Shown here piece by piece: positions 44,591 through 53,059 of a stretch of 64,000 nucleotides of DNA. The notes beneath the pieces are model-generated. The model was not told the origin of the DNA. It made no database searches and saw nothing but the letters and a program-made list of their open reading frames with translations. The position numbers and the translations under genes were made by a program. Each line of letters begins with the position of its first letter. The stretch's first letter is position 1. The stretch comes from Metapseudomonas otitidis (GTDB lineage: Bacteria > Pseudomonadota > Gammaproteobacteria > Pseudomonadales > Pseudomonadaceae): the NCBI RefSeq assembly GCF_900111835.1, contig NZ_FOJP01000019.1, forward strand, positions 1-64,000, read 5' to 3'.

Positions 44591-45900
44591 TCGGTGGAGC
44601 TCCAGCTGTCAGGAGTGGCGGCCAGTCGGGCGCTGGCCTGTTCGAGGTCGAGGTCGCTCGCCAGCAGCAGGCCGAAGCCGCTGCGGGCGCGCTGGTAGAG
44701 GTCGTAGCGGCCCGGTTCGCGGGCCAGCAGGGTGAAGGGCGCGACGTGGGCGGCGGCGCAGGAGCGCGGGCAGCCGGTCAGGTGCAGCTGCACCCGGGGC
44801 GGCAGGTGCGGCGCCAGGGCCAGGGCGTCGGCCTTGGTGTCGGCCAGGCTGCGTGGGCAGCCGCTGGAGCCGGTGCAGGCGATGAGCCGGGCCAGGGGGG
44901 CGTCGGGGTCGGTGACCAGGCCCAGGGCGGCGAGGGCGGCGAGGGCACCGTCGAGATCGCGGGGGGCCGGCAGCAGCACCGATTGCCAGGGGGTGAGGCG
45001 CAGGTGGCCGTCGCTCTGCTGGTCTGCCAGGTCGGCCAGGGCCATCAGTTGTTCGGCATCGAGCCGGCCGAGGGGGGCGGCGGCGCCGGCATGGCGGCCA
45101 GCCACGGCGCCCAGGTGGCCGAGGGCGCCGGCGGTGTCGCGGCGCCAGTCCGGCACGGCATGCAGGGGCGCGCCGAGGCGGGCTTCCAGCTCTGCCAGCA
45201 GGGCGGCGGGGCCGAGGTCGGCCAGCAGGTGGCGCATGCGCGTCTGCTCGGGGCGGGCGCGGTCGAGGAACAGATGCAGCAGCGCCTCCACCAAAGCCGG
45301 CACCTGGGCGGCGGGCACGGCGCCCAGGGCGGGGGCGTCGTACGCCTGTTGCGGCGGGCACCCTGCCAGGCCGAAGGCGAAGAGGGCGTCGGCCTGCGGC
45401 CCGAGGGCGCAGAGCCAAAGGTCGTGGGGATGCTCCAGCATGGCCAGGGCTTCGCCGCCGTCCAGCAGCAGGGCGAACTTGGGCGACAGGGCGTGGAAGC
45501 GCGGGGTGTCCTGCAGCAGGGTCAGCAGGCGATCGGCCAGGGCGGCGGTCGTCTCGTGGCCGGGCACCAGGCCCAGCAGCGGGCTGACCATCAGGTTGCG
45601 CACGTCGTCGGCGCCCGGCGAGGGGGCGCCCAGGTCGGCGGCCAGCAGCGCGTCGATCAGTGCCGCTTCGGCACCGATCCGAACGCCGCGGATCTGCAGG
45701 TTGGCGCGGTTGGTGGCCTCGATCACGCCGCTGGCGTATTGCCGGGCGGCTGCGGCCACGGCGCGGGCCTGGCGGGCCTGGAGGCGGCCGCAGGGCAGCT
45801 TGATGCGGCAGATGCCGCCATCGCCGGATTGCACGATGCGCAGCAACCCCGGGCAGGCCGAGGGGCGGACGGTGGCGGCAGCGGATTCGGCCTGTTTCAA
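44587..45900 (-). CDS. cobG: Precorrin-3B synthase (CobG)
   Basis: The 437-residue protein is a nitrite/sulfite reductase-like protein. The 4Fe-4S cluster cysteines are visible in [11 protein letters not shown] and [12 protein letters not shown] (about residues 342-385); the N-terminus starts the NIR/SIR half-domain ([25 protein letters not shown]). CobG uses O2 to hydroxylate precorrin-3A, the oxygen-dependent step that marks the aerobic route. It is first in the operon, about 100 bases after the cobalamin riboswitch. Confidence 0.93.
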   Translation of the reverse strand: MKQAESAAATVRPSACPGLLRIVQSGDGGICRIKLPCGRLQARQARAVAAAARQYASGVIEATNRANLQIRGVRIGAEAALIDALLAADLGAPSPGADDVRNLMVSPLLGLVPGHETTAALADRLLTLLQDTPRFHALSPKFALLLDGGEALAMLEHPHDLWLCALGPQADALFAFGLAGCPPQQAYDAPALGAVPAAQVPALVEALLHLFLDRARPEQTRMRHLLADLGPAALLAELEARLGAPLHAVPDWRRDTAGALGHLGAVAGRHAGAAAPLGRLDAEQLMALADLADQQSDGHLRLTPWQSVLLPAPRDLDGALAALAALGLVTDPDAPLARLIACTGSSGCPRSLADTKADALALAPHLPPRVQLHLTGCPRSCAAAHVAPFTLLAREPGRYDLYQRARSGFGLLLASDLDLEQASARLAATPDSWSSTE

Positions 45901-46002
45901 CGGGTCACCCTGGTTGGCGTCGCGGCGACCGGAATATCCCTAGCCCAGGGACACGTTTGCATCGATACACCCCGCCCGATGCGCTCACACGCGACTGGTT
46001 TC

Positions 46003-46140
46003 ACCGGCAGGTCTCCTGGCTGGCAGGTCGTCATCCTCCGCGGCCTTCCCGAGCGCTGCTCAGTGGCCAGGGTGCGTGGACTCGCTGCTTACAGTTGCGG
46101 GGGCAGCCACGGTGCGACCGTGTTCCCTCAGTGTCCGGAT
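46003..46140 (-). promoter_or_regulatory. Cobalamin riboswitch upstream of cobG
   Basis: Read on the minus strand it contains GAGGGAACACGGT, the core CTGCCCCCGCAACTGTAA, and near the 3' end the B12-box GCCAGGAGACCTGCC (46006-46020). These are the conserved parts of the AdoCbl riboswitch. The 3' edge is about 105 bases before the cobG start. It should switch off cobGHIJ when coenzyme B12 is abundant. Exact boundaries are estimates. Confidence 0.9.
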
Positions 46141-46162
46141 GGACGCTGGCCAGCGCCGTGTG

Positions 46163-46301
46163 GGCACCTCTAAAAACGTAGGCGAGGCGGTCAGCGCAAG
46201 GCGAAAACAGGCGAAAAAGCGCAGTTTACGTACGGTAAATGAGCATTTTGAGCCTGTTTTTAACGCTGCGATGACAACGCAGGTAGTTTTTAGAGGTGTC
46301 C
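46163..46301 (+). mobile_element. MITE-like palindromic element, copy 2 (about 139 bp)
   Basis: The ends GGGCACCTCTAAAAAC and GTTTTTAGAGGTGTCC are inverted repeats with the interior shared with the element at 35058-35197 (in the opposite orientation). It sits between the riboswitch and cobL. The outer eight or so bases differ from copy 1 while the inner part is highly similar, so these are two subfamilies. No transposase is encoded. Confidence 0.7.
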
Positions 46302-46418
46302 TTGTGGGGCGCCGGCAACCAATGAAGGACGCTATTATGCCCGCTTTGCGCGACATGAGGAAAAGGCTGCCTGTCGGAACGGCAAGCGGCTGACACCTCG
46401 CTAGAGACGGGAGTTTCC

Positions 46419-47621
46419 ATGCAGCCCTGGCTGACGGTTGTGGGTATCGGTGAGGACGGCTATGCGGGCCTCGGCAAGGCGGCGCGCCATGCGCTGCTGG
46501 GGGCCACTGAAGTGGTGGGGGCGCCGCGTCAGCTGGCGCTGCTGCCGCGCTGCGTCCGTGCCGTGCGTACGCCCTGGCCGAGCCCGTTCTCCCTGGAGCC
46601 GGTGCTGGCGCGGCGGGGCACGGCCCTGTGCGTGCTGGCCAGTGGCGATCCGATGCTGTTCGGCGTGGGCGCCAGCCTGGCGCGGCAGGTGCCGGCCGAG
46701 GAGATGCAGGTGCTGTCGGCGCCTTCGTCCGCAGCCCTGGCGGCGGCACGGCTGGGCTGGCCGCTGCAGGAGGTGACGCTGCTGTCCACCGTGGCGCGGC
46801 CCCTGGCGGTGCTCAACGGCCACCTGCACCCCGGCGCGCGCCTGCTGGTGCTGAGCAACGATGGCCGTACCCCGGCGGCCCTGGCCGCGCTGCTGGCCGA
46901 GGGCGGCTTCGGCGCCAGTCGCCTCACCGTGCTGGAGCACCTGGGCGGCCCCTTGGAGCGCCGGCTCGACGGCCTGGCCAACGCCTGGAGCGACGTGGCG
47001 GTGGCCGACCTCAACCTGGTGGCGGTGGAGGTGGCGGCCGACCCCGGCACCCGCGCGCTGCCGGTCACCTGCGGCCTGCCCGACGACGCCTATCGCCACG
47101 ACGGCCAGCTCACCAAGCGTGATGTCCGTGCCGTCACCTTGGCCCGCCTGGCGCCGCGCCCCGGCGAGCTGCTGTGGGATGTGGGCGCCGGCTGCGGTTC
47201 CATCGGCATCGAGTGGATGCGCGCCCATCCGGCGTGCCGCGCCCTGGCCATCGAGGCCAACGCCGGGCGCCAGGCGCACATCCAGCACAACCGCGACGCC
47301 CTCGGCGTGCCCGGCCTGCAACTGGTGGCCGGCGAAGCCCCGGCCGCGCTGGAGGGCCTGCCGGTGCCGGATGCCATCTTCATCGGCGGCGGCGTCACCG
47401 ACCCCGGCGTGCTGGCGCAGTGCTGGGCGCGGCTCAAGCCGGGCGGTCGCCTGGTGGCCAACGCCGTGACCCTGCAGAGCGAGGCGACCCTGGTGGCCTT
47501 CCGCGCCGAGCACGGCGGCAGCCTGACCCGCATTGCCGTCGCCCAGGCCCAGCCGCTGGGGGACTTCGACACCTGGCGCTCGGCCCTGCCCATCACCCTG
47601 CTGGAAGCATTCAAGCCATGA
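46419..47621 (+). CDS. cobL: Precorrin-6Y C5,15-methyltransferase (decarboxylating)
   Basis: The 400-residue fusion has an N-terminal CbiE methylase ([37 protein letters not shown]) and a C-terminal CbiT domain (about residue 215 on; [18 protein letters not shown], the SAM motif; [11 protein letters not shown]). It methylates C5 and C15 and decarboxylates at C12 to give precorrin-8X. It starts the plus-strand operon cobL-cobK-ferredoxin, divergent from cobG, with the MITE and the cobG riboswitch in the intergenic region. Its TGA overlaps the cobK ATG. Confidence 0.94.
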   Translation: MQPWLTVVGIGEDGYAGLGKAARHALLGATEVVGAPRQLALLPRCVRAVRTPWPSPFSLEPVLARRGTALCVLASGDPMLFGVGASLARQVPAEEMQVLSAPSSAALAAARLGWPLQEVTLLSTVARPLAVLNGHLHPGARLLVLSNDGRTPAALAALLAEGGFGASRLTVLEHLGGPLERRLDGLANAWSDVAVADLNLVAVEVAADPGTRALPVTCGLPDDAYRHDGQLTKRDVRAVTLARLAPRPGELLWDVGAGCGSIGIEWMRAHPACRALAIEANAGRQAHIQHNRDALGVPGLQLVAGEAPAALEGLPVPDAIFIGGGVTDPGVLAQCWARLKPGGRLVANAVTLQSEATLVAFRAEHGGSLTRIAVAQAQPLGDFDTWRSALPITLLEAFKP

Positions 47622-48349
47622 GCCGCCTCCTGCTGCTGGGCGGCGTGACCGAGGCCCTGGCCCTGGCCCGTCGCCTTGGCCCCGCCCATGTGTACAGCCT
47701 CGCCGGCCTCGGCAAGGTGCCCCAGGACCTGGCCTGCCAGGTGCGCGTGGGCGGCTTCGGCGGGGCGGACGGGCTGGCGCAGTACCTTCGCGAGGAAGGC
47801 ATCGACCTGCTGCTGGACGCCACCCACCCCTATGCCGCGCAGATCAGCCACAACGCCGCCCGCGCCGCCGAACTGGCCGGGGTGCCCTGCTGGGCGCTGC
47901 GCCGCCCCGGCTGGCAGGCCGGCCCTGGTGACGATTGGCGCGAGGTGGACGACTGGGCCGGCCTGATGGCCGCGCTGGCGCCGTTCCGCCGGCCCTTCTT
48001 CACCCTCGGCCGCGAGCCGCTGGAGCACCTGCACAGCGTGCCCGAGCACCAGCACTGGACGGTGCGCTGCCTGCAGGGGCAGGCCCCCGGCGAGCGCTTC
48101 GAGGTGATCGGCTCGCGCGGGCCGTTCCACCTGGACGAGGAGCGTGCGCTGTTCGAGCGCCTCGGCACCGACGTGCTGATCAGCAAGAACAGCGGCAGCC
48201 AATCCACCGAGCCCAAGCTGCAGGTGGCCCGCGAGCGTGGCCTGCCGGTGCTCATCCTCAAGCGCCCGGCATTGCCGCCGGTGACCCGCGAATTCGACTC
48301 GGTCGAGGCCCTCTGGCAGGCCCTCGGCCCCTACCTGGACACACCATGA
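47618..48349 (+). CDS. cobK: Precorrin-6A reductase
   Basis: The 243-residue protein has [17 protein letters not shown] (nucleotide-binding start), [18 protein letters not shown] (about residues 65-82) and [17 protein letters not shown] (about residues 187-203), all CobK/CbiJ landmarks. It reduces precorrin-6A with NADPH. It is coupled to cobL (ATGA overlap) and to the following ferredoxin-like gene (ATGA overlap). Confidence 0.93.
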   Translation: MSRLLLLGGVTEALALARRLGPAHVYSLAGLGKVPQDLACQVRVGGFGGADGLAQYLREEGIDLLLDATHPYAAQISHNAARAAELAGVPCWALRRPGWQAGPGDDWREVDDWAGLMAALAPFRRPFFTLGREPLEHLHSVPEHQHWTVRCLQGQAPGERFEVIGSRGPFHLDEERALFERLGTDVLISKNSGSQSTEPKLQVARERGLPVLILKRPALPPVTREFDSVEALWQALGPYLDTP

Positions 48350-49053
48350 CCGCCACCGTTTACGCCCGCGTGCTGTTCGCCGGGCCCGACCTCGCCGAGG
48401 GCGCCTTCGCTGAGCTGTTCCGCCGCCAACTGGTCGCCCTGCGGGGCGAGGCTGCATTGGCCGATGTGATCGATACCGGCACCGGCCTCGACGCCCTGCG
48501 CGAGGCCGTACAGGCCAGCCCGCGCCCGCTGCTGGTGATCGACCTCGATCCGCAGAGCACGCCGCCGCACCTGGACTGGCTGCGCAGCGAACTCGGCCAG
48601 TACCCGGCGCCGGAGCAGCTGTTCATCGCCAGCCTGCTGGGCCAGTACGACAGCGACCCGGCCGGCGCCGCCTGCGCCCTGGTGGCGCGTACCGAACTGC
48701 ACCTGGCCTGCGCCGAGGTGCCGGCGTTGCCGGAGAGCCACGCCTGGTCCTGCATTCCGCCCCATGCCCGGCGCCTGCTGCTGTGCAACGGCCCGCGCTG
48801 CACCCGCCGGGGCGCGCTGCCGCTGTGGAAAAAGCTGCGGGAGACCCTCAAGGCCGCCGGCAAGCTGGAATGCGCAGGCGGCGTGCACATCACCCGTACC
48901 CAGTGCCAATACCCCTGCGACCTCGGCCCCACCGCCAGCCTCTACCCGGAAGGCGAGTGGTACCGCCTGGAGAGCGAAGAGCAGGTGCTGCGCTGGGTGC
49001 AGGCGCGCATCGTCGAAGAGCGGGCGGTGCCGGAGTTGTTGATGAAGGGGTGA
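48346..49053 (+). CDS. [2Fe-2S] thioredoxin-like ferredoxin of the cobalamin operon
   Basis: The 235-residue protein has a C-terminal thioredoxin-like ferredoxin domain with CNGPRCTRRG (about residues 146-155), GGVHITRTQCQYPCDLGP and TASLYPEGEWYRL. The four or so cysteines fit a 2Fe-2S cluster. The N-terminal 140 residues are of CbiX/sirohydrochlorin-like aspect (LVIDLDPQSTPPHLDWLRSEL), a weak assignment. Co-translation with cobK suggests an electron donor or metal-related role in B12 synthesis. Confidence 0.72.
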   Translation: MTATVYARVLFAGPDLAEGAFAELFRRQLVALRGEAALADVIDTGTGLDALREAVQASPRPLLVIDLDPQSTPPHLDWLRSELGQYPAPEQLFIASLLGQYDSDPAGAACALVARTELHLACAEVPALPESHAWSCIPPHARRLLLCNGPRCTRRGALPLWKKLRETLKAAGKLECAGGVHITRTQCQYPCDLGPTASLYPEGEWYRLESEEQVLRWVQARIVEERAVPELLMKG

Positions 49054-49085
49054 GTACCTGCGCACGCGCTCATGGAGGTCAACCC

Positions 49086-49331
49086 ATGCCTGTCCTGTAT
49101 GACCCTCGGGCTCCGAAGAAACCTGTCCGCCTTGGCGTCAACGGCGACCTCCTGGGACAAGCCCGAGCGCTCGGCATCGACCTGCCCACGACCTAGGAGC
49201 AGGCCCTGGTCGAGGTTTTGCGGGCGCGCCAGCGTGAGGCCTGGCTGGCGGAAAACGGCGAGGCCATTGCGGCCTACAACCAGCACGTGGAAAACAACGG
49301 TGTCTTCAGTGACGGGCTGAGGCGCTTCTGA
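49086..49331 (+). pseudogene. CcdA-like antitoxin gene interrupted by an amber codon
   Basis: The frame reads MPVLYDPRAPKKPVRLGVNG and then DLLGQARALGIDLPTT. A TAG at 49194-49196 (codon 37) interrupts it. The same frame then continues EQALVEVLRARQREAWLAEN then GEAIAAYNQHVENNGVFSDG, ending GLRRF and TGA at 49329-49331. The final part is typical of CcdA antitoxins (the W..EN..A...N..VE.NG.F.D pattern). A single substitution thus seems to have broken an antitoxin gene. No ccdB toxin follows: the next gene is the convergent MFS gene. Possibly a remnant of an antitoxin left after loss of the toxin. Confidence 0.75.
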
Positions 49332-49347
49332 TGCAGGCCGCTCCCGC

Positions 49348-50490
49348 TCAGCGCACGAACCAGCGCGCCGTCAGCGGGGCCGAGAGCATCAGCACCCCGA
49401 GGATCACGAAGGCCGTCACCAGCCCCAGCCCCTGGGCGACGAAGCCCACCAGTGCCGGCCCGGCGAGCACGCCGGCGTAGCCCACGGTGGTCACCGCCGC
49501 CACGGCGAGATTGGCCGGCATGGTGCCCTGGCGACCGGCAGCGCTGAACAGCACCGGCACGATGTTGGCCGCGCCCAGCCCCACCAGCAGGAAGCCCGCC
49601 AGCGCCAGGACGGTGTGCGGTGCCAGCAGCATCAGCGCGAAGCCGGCCGTGGCCAGCAGGCCGCCGCCCACCAGTACGCGGTATTCCCCCAGCCGGGCGA
49701 TCACCCGGTCCCCGGTGAGCCGACCGCTGAGCATCGCCAACGAGAACAGTGCGTAGCCGATCCCGGCCTTGGCCGGATCGAACTGGCGCGTCTCCACCAG
49801 CAGGATGGCGCCCCAATCCAGCAGCGCGCCTTCGGCCAGGAACATGGCGAAGGTCAGCGCCCCCAGCAGCAGGACCAGCCCGCGCGGCACCACGAACAGC
49901 GGCCCGCTGCCGCCCGAGCGGGTGCGCAACAGGCGCGGGGCGGCGAGGGCGAGGCCGGCGATCACCACCAGCAGGGCGACGAGGATCGCCGGCAGCGGTG
50001 CCAGGCCGGCCGCCAGCAGGCCGGTCATGCCCAGGGAACCGACGAAGCCACCGAGGCTGAACAGGCCGTGGAAGCCCGACATCAGCGGCACCGGCGCATC
50101 GTTCGCTACCTCCACGGCGTGGATGTTCATCGCCACGTCCATGGCGCCCAGGGAGGCGCCGAACAGCGCCAGCGCGAGGGCCAGCAGCAGGCTGGAATCC
50201 GCGCCGGCCAGCAGCGGCATGGCGCAGCACAGGCCCACCCCGCCCACCAGGATCACCGGGCGCGCCCCGATCCGCCCCGCCAGCACACCGGCCACCGGCA
50301 TCGACAGCATTGAGCCGGCACCCAGGCACAGCAGCAACAGCCCCAGCACCGCTTCGCCGATGTCCAGGCGCGCCTTCGCATAGGGCACCAGCGGCGCCCA
50401 GCAGGCCATGCCGAAACCGGAGACGAAGAACGCCAGGCGCGTGGCCAGGCGGGTGGCAGGGCTGTCGGCACAGGGCACGGCGTGGGTCAT
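49348..50490 (-). CDS. MFS transporter
   Basis: The 380-residue protein has about twelve transmembrane helices, with AGVLAGRIGARPVILVGG (the MFS motif A equivalent between helices 2 and 3) and GRLTGDRVIARLGEYRVLVGGG in the second half. The pattern resembles the FucP/YbjJ-type sugar or drug exporters. Substrate is unknown. I chose the ATG at 50488-50490 because upstream in-frame sequence runs into REP-rich DNA. Confidence 0.87.
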   Translation of the reverse strand: MTHAVPCADSPATRLATRLAFFVSGFGMACWAPLVPYAKARLDIGEAVLGLLLLCLGAGSMLSMPVAGVLAGRIGARPVILVGGVGLCCAMPLLAGADSSLLLALALALFGASLGAMDVAMNIHAVEVANDAPVPLMSGFHGLFSLGGFVGSLGMTGLLAAGLAPLPAILVALLVVIAGLALAAPRLLRTRSGGSGPLFVVPRGLVLLLGALTFAMFLAEGALLDWGAILLVETRQFDPAKAGIGYALFSLAMLSGRLTGDRVIARLGEYRVLVGGGLLATAGFALMLLAPHTVLALAGFLLVGLGAANIVPVLFSAAGRQGTMPANLAVAAVTTVGYAGVLAGPALVGFVAQGLGLVTAFVILGVLMLSAPLTARWFVR

Positions 50491-50691
50491 GGGCGCTTCC
50501 GAACGGGAAAAAGGGGTGGACCCTATCACGGACGCGCGCGCCTTGTGGCTCCACCAGGCGGTTGATGGACGAGGTCGTGTGGTCGTGAGTGGGGCTCGCC
50601 TTGGGGGGATGGAGCTCCTTTCACCCAACCGTTCCGGGCACTCCGGCTTTGGGGATAAACCCGATCCCGGGATGAAGACCGTGCAACGAAA

Positions 50692-50854
50692 GGTGGATCG
50701 GTGGAGCGCGATCCACCCTACGGGGCTGGGGGGCTCGCGTAGGGTGGATGGCGCTCTTTTCATCCACCAATTCCAGGCACGCAGCTTTGGGGATAACTCC
50801 GGTCCTGGGCTGAGGCCCGGGCTACGAGCTGGTGGGCTGAAGGCCACCCTACGG
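50692..50854. repeat. REP-type palindromes upstream of the MFS gene
   Basis: Three palindromes with GTAG/CTAC ends: 50692-50722 (GGTGGATCG...CGATCCACCCTACGG), 50738-50768 (GTAGGGTGGATGGCGC...CATCCACC) and 50831-50854. The spacer parts TTTGGGGATAA match, inverted, the linker of the 40.7-41.5 kb array (GTTATCCCCA). The 395 bases between the MFS start and the VWA gene hold no ORF I can support. Confidence 0.7.
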
Positions 50855-50885
50855 GTGGTGTCTCAATCCGTGTACCCCTGATGGA

Positions 50886-51614
50886 TCAATCCGCCAGCGC
50901 CTGGTACTCGGCTTCGAGGAGGGTGGCGAGCTGGCGGGCGCGGCCGAGGCGGATGGGGCCGGACTCGATGTCCACCAGCAGGGTGGTGCAGCCCAGGGGT
51001 TGCAGGGCTGGCAGGTCCTTGAGGCGGCCGTCGGTGAGGATCAGCACGCGCTGCTCTTCGCCGGGCCGTTGCCGCTGGCGTGTGGCCAGCCAGCGCGCGG
51101 CCTGGGCCAGGGCGTCGGGCAGGGGCGTGCCGCCGCCGGCTCCGAGGCCCTGCAGCCAGGGTTGCAGGCGGGCGTCGGCCTTGCGGCCCTGCCAATGCCA
51201 CTGGGCCTGGCGACCGCTGGCGGCGAGCACGGCGAGGCGTGCGCGTGCCCGGTAGGCGTCATCGAAGAGCTGGGCCAGCAGCCCCTTGGCACGGGACAGG
51301 GCGCCGTGGCGGCGGGTGGAGGCAGAGGCGTCGACGATCACCAGCCAGAGCTGTTCCGCTGCGCGGCTGCGGGGTGTGCGGATGAGGTCTTCGGCCCGGC
51401 GCGGGCGGCCGCGCAGCAGGGTCGGCAGCCAGGCGATGGCGCCCCCTTGGCCGGGACTGCGGGCGCCGCTGCGGCCTTGGCCGAGGCGCCCTGGCCGGGG
51501 CTTGGCACCCGTCCCCTTGGCGTGGTGCGGGCGGGTGCTCAGGGCTTTTTTGGCCAGGCGGGCAGGGCCCTGCGTTCCCCGGTGGGCATGGGTTGGGCGG
51601 GCAGTTCGCCCCAT
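50886..51614 (-). CDS. VWA-domain protein, ChlD/CobT-like chelatase component
   Basis: The 242-residue protein is basic and disordered at the N-terminus (about 1-85) and then has a von Willebrand A domain with MIDAS DASAST (about residues 94-99), [10 protein letters not shown] and VLILTDGR. It would partner the neighbouring AAA+ protein. The ATG at 51612-51614 overlaps the chlI-like gene by 76 bases in another frame. That overlap is unusually long, and a non-ATG start farther in is possible. With CobN nearby and no CobS or CobT, it probably supplies the chelatase D-type function. Confidence 0.8.
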   Translation of the reverse strand: MGRTARPTHAHRGTQGPARLAKKALSTRPHHAKGTGAKPRPGRLGQGRSGARSPGQGGAIAWLPTLLRGRPRRAEDLIRTPRSRAAEQLWLVIVDASASTRRHGALSRAKGLLAQLFDDAYRARARLAVLAASGRQAQWHWQGRKADARLQPWLQGLGAGGGTPLPDALAQAARWLATRQRQRPGEEQRVLILTDGRLKDLPALQPLGCTTLLVDIESGPIRLGRARQLATLLEAEYQALAD

Positions 51615-52546
51615 TGGCCTTCGCCGCTTGCGTCCTGCTGGGGGCGGGGGGGCTGGGCAGGCGCTTCGCGGGGTGGCTGTGCGGCCGGCGGCGGCGCGTG
51701 GTGGCGACGGTGGGCGAGGGCGAAGTGCTCGACGGCGTCGATATCCTCGGGGGCGATGGCGGTCGCGCCGCGCCAGGCGGCGTGGGCGCGGGCGGCGCGC
51801 AGCCAGACCAGGTCGGCGCGCAGGCCGTCGACGCCGGCGTCGAAGCAGCGCTGGGCGATGGCGTCCAGGGCGTGGTCGTCCAGCGGGATGGTGGCGAGGT
51901 GTTCGCGGGCGTCCTGGCAGCGGTGGGCCAGGGCCTGCTGGTCGGCGCTCCAGCGGGCGATGAAGGCGGTCGGGTCGGCGTCGAAGGCCAGGCGACGGCG
52001 GATGATCTCGGCGCGTTCGGCCGGAGCCGGGGCGTGGTCGAGGCTGACCTTGAGGCCGAAGCGGTCCAGCAGCTGCGGGCGCAGGTCGCCTTCTTCGGGG
52101 TTCATGGTGCCGATCAGCACGAAGCGCGCCGGGTGGGCGTGGGACAGGCCGTCCCGCTCGACACGGTTGGTGCCGCTGGCGGCGACGTCCAGCAGCAGGT
52201 CTACCAGGTGGTCCGGCAGCAGGTTCACTTCGTCCACGTAGAGCACGCCCTCGTGGGCACGGGCCAGCAGGCCGGGGGAGAAGCGTGCGCGGCCTTCGCC
52301 GAGGGCGGCGTCCAGGTCCAGGGTGCCGACGATGCGGTCCTCGCTGGCGCCCAGGGGCAGGGTGACGAAGATGCCGCGCGGCAGCAGGTCGGCGATGCCC
52401 CGGGCCAGGGTGGACTTGGCCATGCCGCGCGGGCCTTCGATCAGCACGCCGCCGATGGCGGGGTCGATGGCGGCGAGGTAGAGCGCGAGCTTCAACGCGT
52501 CGGCGCCGACCACGGCGCTGAGGGGATAGTGACCAGGTTCGGACAT
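51539..52546 (-). CDS. AAA+ ATPase, magnesium-chelatase ChlI/CobS-like subunit
   Basis: The 335-residue protein has Walker [14 protein letters not shown] (about residues 36-48), Walker [11 protein letters not shown], the sensor [19 protein letters not shown] and a proline-rich C-terminal tail. ChlI-like AAA+ rings power metal insertion by the large chelatase subunit. I chose the ATG at 52544-52546, which has an AGGA Shine-Dalgarno sequence 7 bases upstream; ATGs at 52567 and 52576 are alternatives. Transcribed ahead of the VWA gene, it probably serves cobaltochelatase CobN. Confidence 0.88.
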   Translation of the reverse strand: MSEPGHYPLSAVVGADALKLALYLAAIDPAIGGVLIEGPRGMAKSTLARGIADLLPRGIFVTLPLGASEDRIVGTLDLDAALGEGRARFSPGLLARAHEGVLYVDEVNLLPDHLVDLLLDVAASGTNRVERDGLSHAHPARFVLIGTMNPEEGDLRPQLLDRFGLKVSLDHAPAPAERAEIIRRRLAFDADPTAFIARWSADQQALAHRCQDAREHLATIPLDDHALDAIAQRCFDAGVDGLRADLVWLRAARAHAAWRGATAIAPEDIDAVEHFALAHRRHHAPPPAAQPPREAPAQPPRPQQDASGEGQWGELPAQPMPTGERRALPAWPKKP

Positions 52547-52614
52547 GGTGGGTTCCTGCTCAGACATGCCGCGCATGGTAGCGAAAGGCCGATGCAGCCG
52601 ATAGAAATCCGTGA

Positions 52615-52643
52615 TTGAACGGCGCCACGGGATGCAGTAGGTT
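52615..52643 (+). promoter_or_regulatory. Probable sigma-70 promoter of the DAHP synthase leader
   Basis: TTGAAC at 52615-52620 and TAGGTT at 52638-52643 are separated by 17 bases. The predicted start is about 20 bases before the leader-1 ATG, the short spacing typical of transcription attenuators. Confidence 0.5.
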
Positions 52644-52669
52644 AGCCAGCATTCGCTTTGGAGATCGTC

Positions 52670-52789
52670 ATGTCGCACCGTCCGTCCACTTCGCTCATCG
52701 CTGCTCCGGCCCTGGCCGTGGCGGGTGCGCGCGTGGCCGCTGCGACCGGCTATTTCTACGGGTATTGGTTTAGCCACGGGCTGACCTGA
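52670..52789 (+). CDS. Aromatic leader peptide 1 (39 aa)
   Basis: A 39-codon ORF with a GGAG ribosome-binding site 8 bases upstream. It starts MSHRPSTSL and ends [13 protein letters not shown], so six of seven residues in YFYGYWF (codons 28-34) are Tyr, Phe or Trp. It stops at TGA 52787-52789, 48 bases before a strong intrinsic terminator and 270 bases before the DAHP synthase ATG. The layout is that of a ribosome-mediated attenuator. A ribosome stalled for aromatic aminoacyl-tRNA at codons 28-34 would change folding downstream. A possible GGCGGCCC...GGG-CCGCC hairpin at 52799-52826 may be the competing structure. The ORF is too short to be recognised from a family. Confidence 0.75.
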   Translation: MSHRPSTSLIAAPALAVAGARVAAATGYFYGYWFSHGLT

Positions 52790-52837
52790 TACCCATCAGG
52801 CGGCCCACTCCAGCAGGGTCGCCGCCAAAGCTCCACG

Positions 52838-52876
52838 AAACCCCCGGTCGGCAACCCGACCGGGGGTTTTTGTTTT
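52838..52876 (+). terminator. Intrinsic terminator (attenuator) upstream of the DAHP synthase
   Basis: A perfect 14-bp stem (52838-52851 with 52856-52869; AAACCCCCGGTCGG and its complement) has a CAAC loop, followed by TTTTTGTTTT. It is one of the strongest terminator signals in the window and lies between the two leader ORFs, not at the end of a gene. Confidence 0.9.
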
Positions 52877-52920
52877 CCGACGGTCCACAAGACCACCACG
52901 ACGTTACCGAGGATCGCACC

Positions 52921-53016
52921 ATGATCAGCTACCGCACCTATCGCTATTACCGCACCGACTGGCGATTTAGCCGCTCCACCCGCACCCCCACACCGACAAG
53001 TCGAACACCCAGTTAG
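52921..53016 (+). CDS. Aromatic leader peptide 2 (31 aa)
   Basis: A 31-codon ORF with GAGG 7 bases upstream begins MISYRTYRYYRTDWRFSRST, with Tyr at 4, 7, 9 and 10, Trp at 14 and Phe at 16, then a Thr/Pro/Arg/Ser tail. The TAG is at 53014-53016, 43 bases before the DAHP synthase ATG. It is beyond the attenuator, so it is transcribed only after read-through. No second intrinsic terminator follows; a GCGCGG...CCGCGC stem at 53025-53041 lies just before the GAGG of the DAHP gene and could control translation instead. That a second aromatic-rich ORF exists argues against chance composition. Confidence 0.65.
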   Translation: MISYRTYRYYRTDWRFSRSTRTPTPTSRTPS

Positions 53017-53059
53017 TGCGCCGCGCGCGGACCTGCCGCGCCGGCCGAGGAACCCAGCC

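Noticed and set aside
46322-46393. A 23-codon ORF before cobL as a leader peptide
   Set aside because: No codon bias relevant to a regulatory amino acid and no terminator follows; unlike the DAHP leader it shows no attenuator layout.
49194-49196. TAG in the ccdA-like gene as a recoded codon (pyrrolysine)
   Set aside because: No pyl genes or context suggest this; Pseudomonas is not known to decode UAG. A nonsense mutation is simpler.
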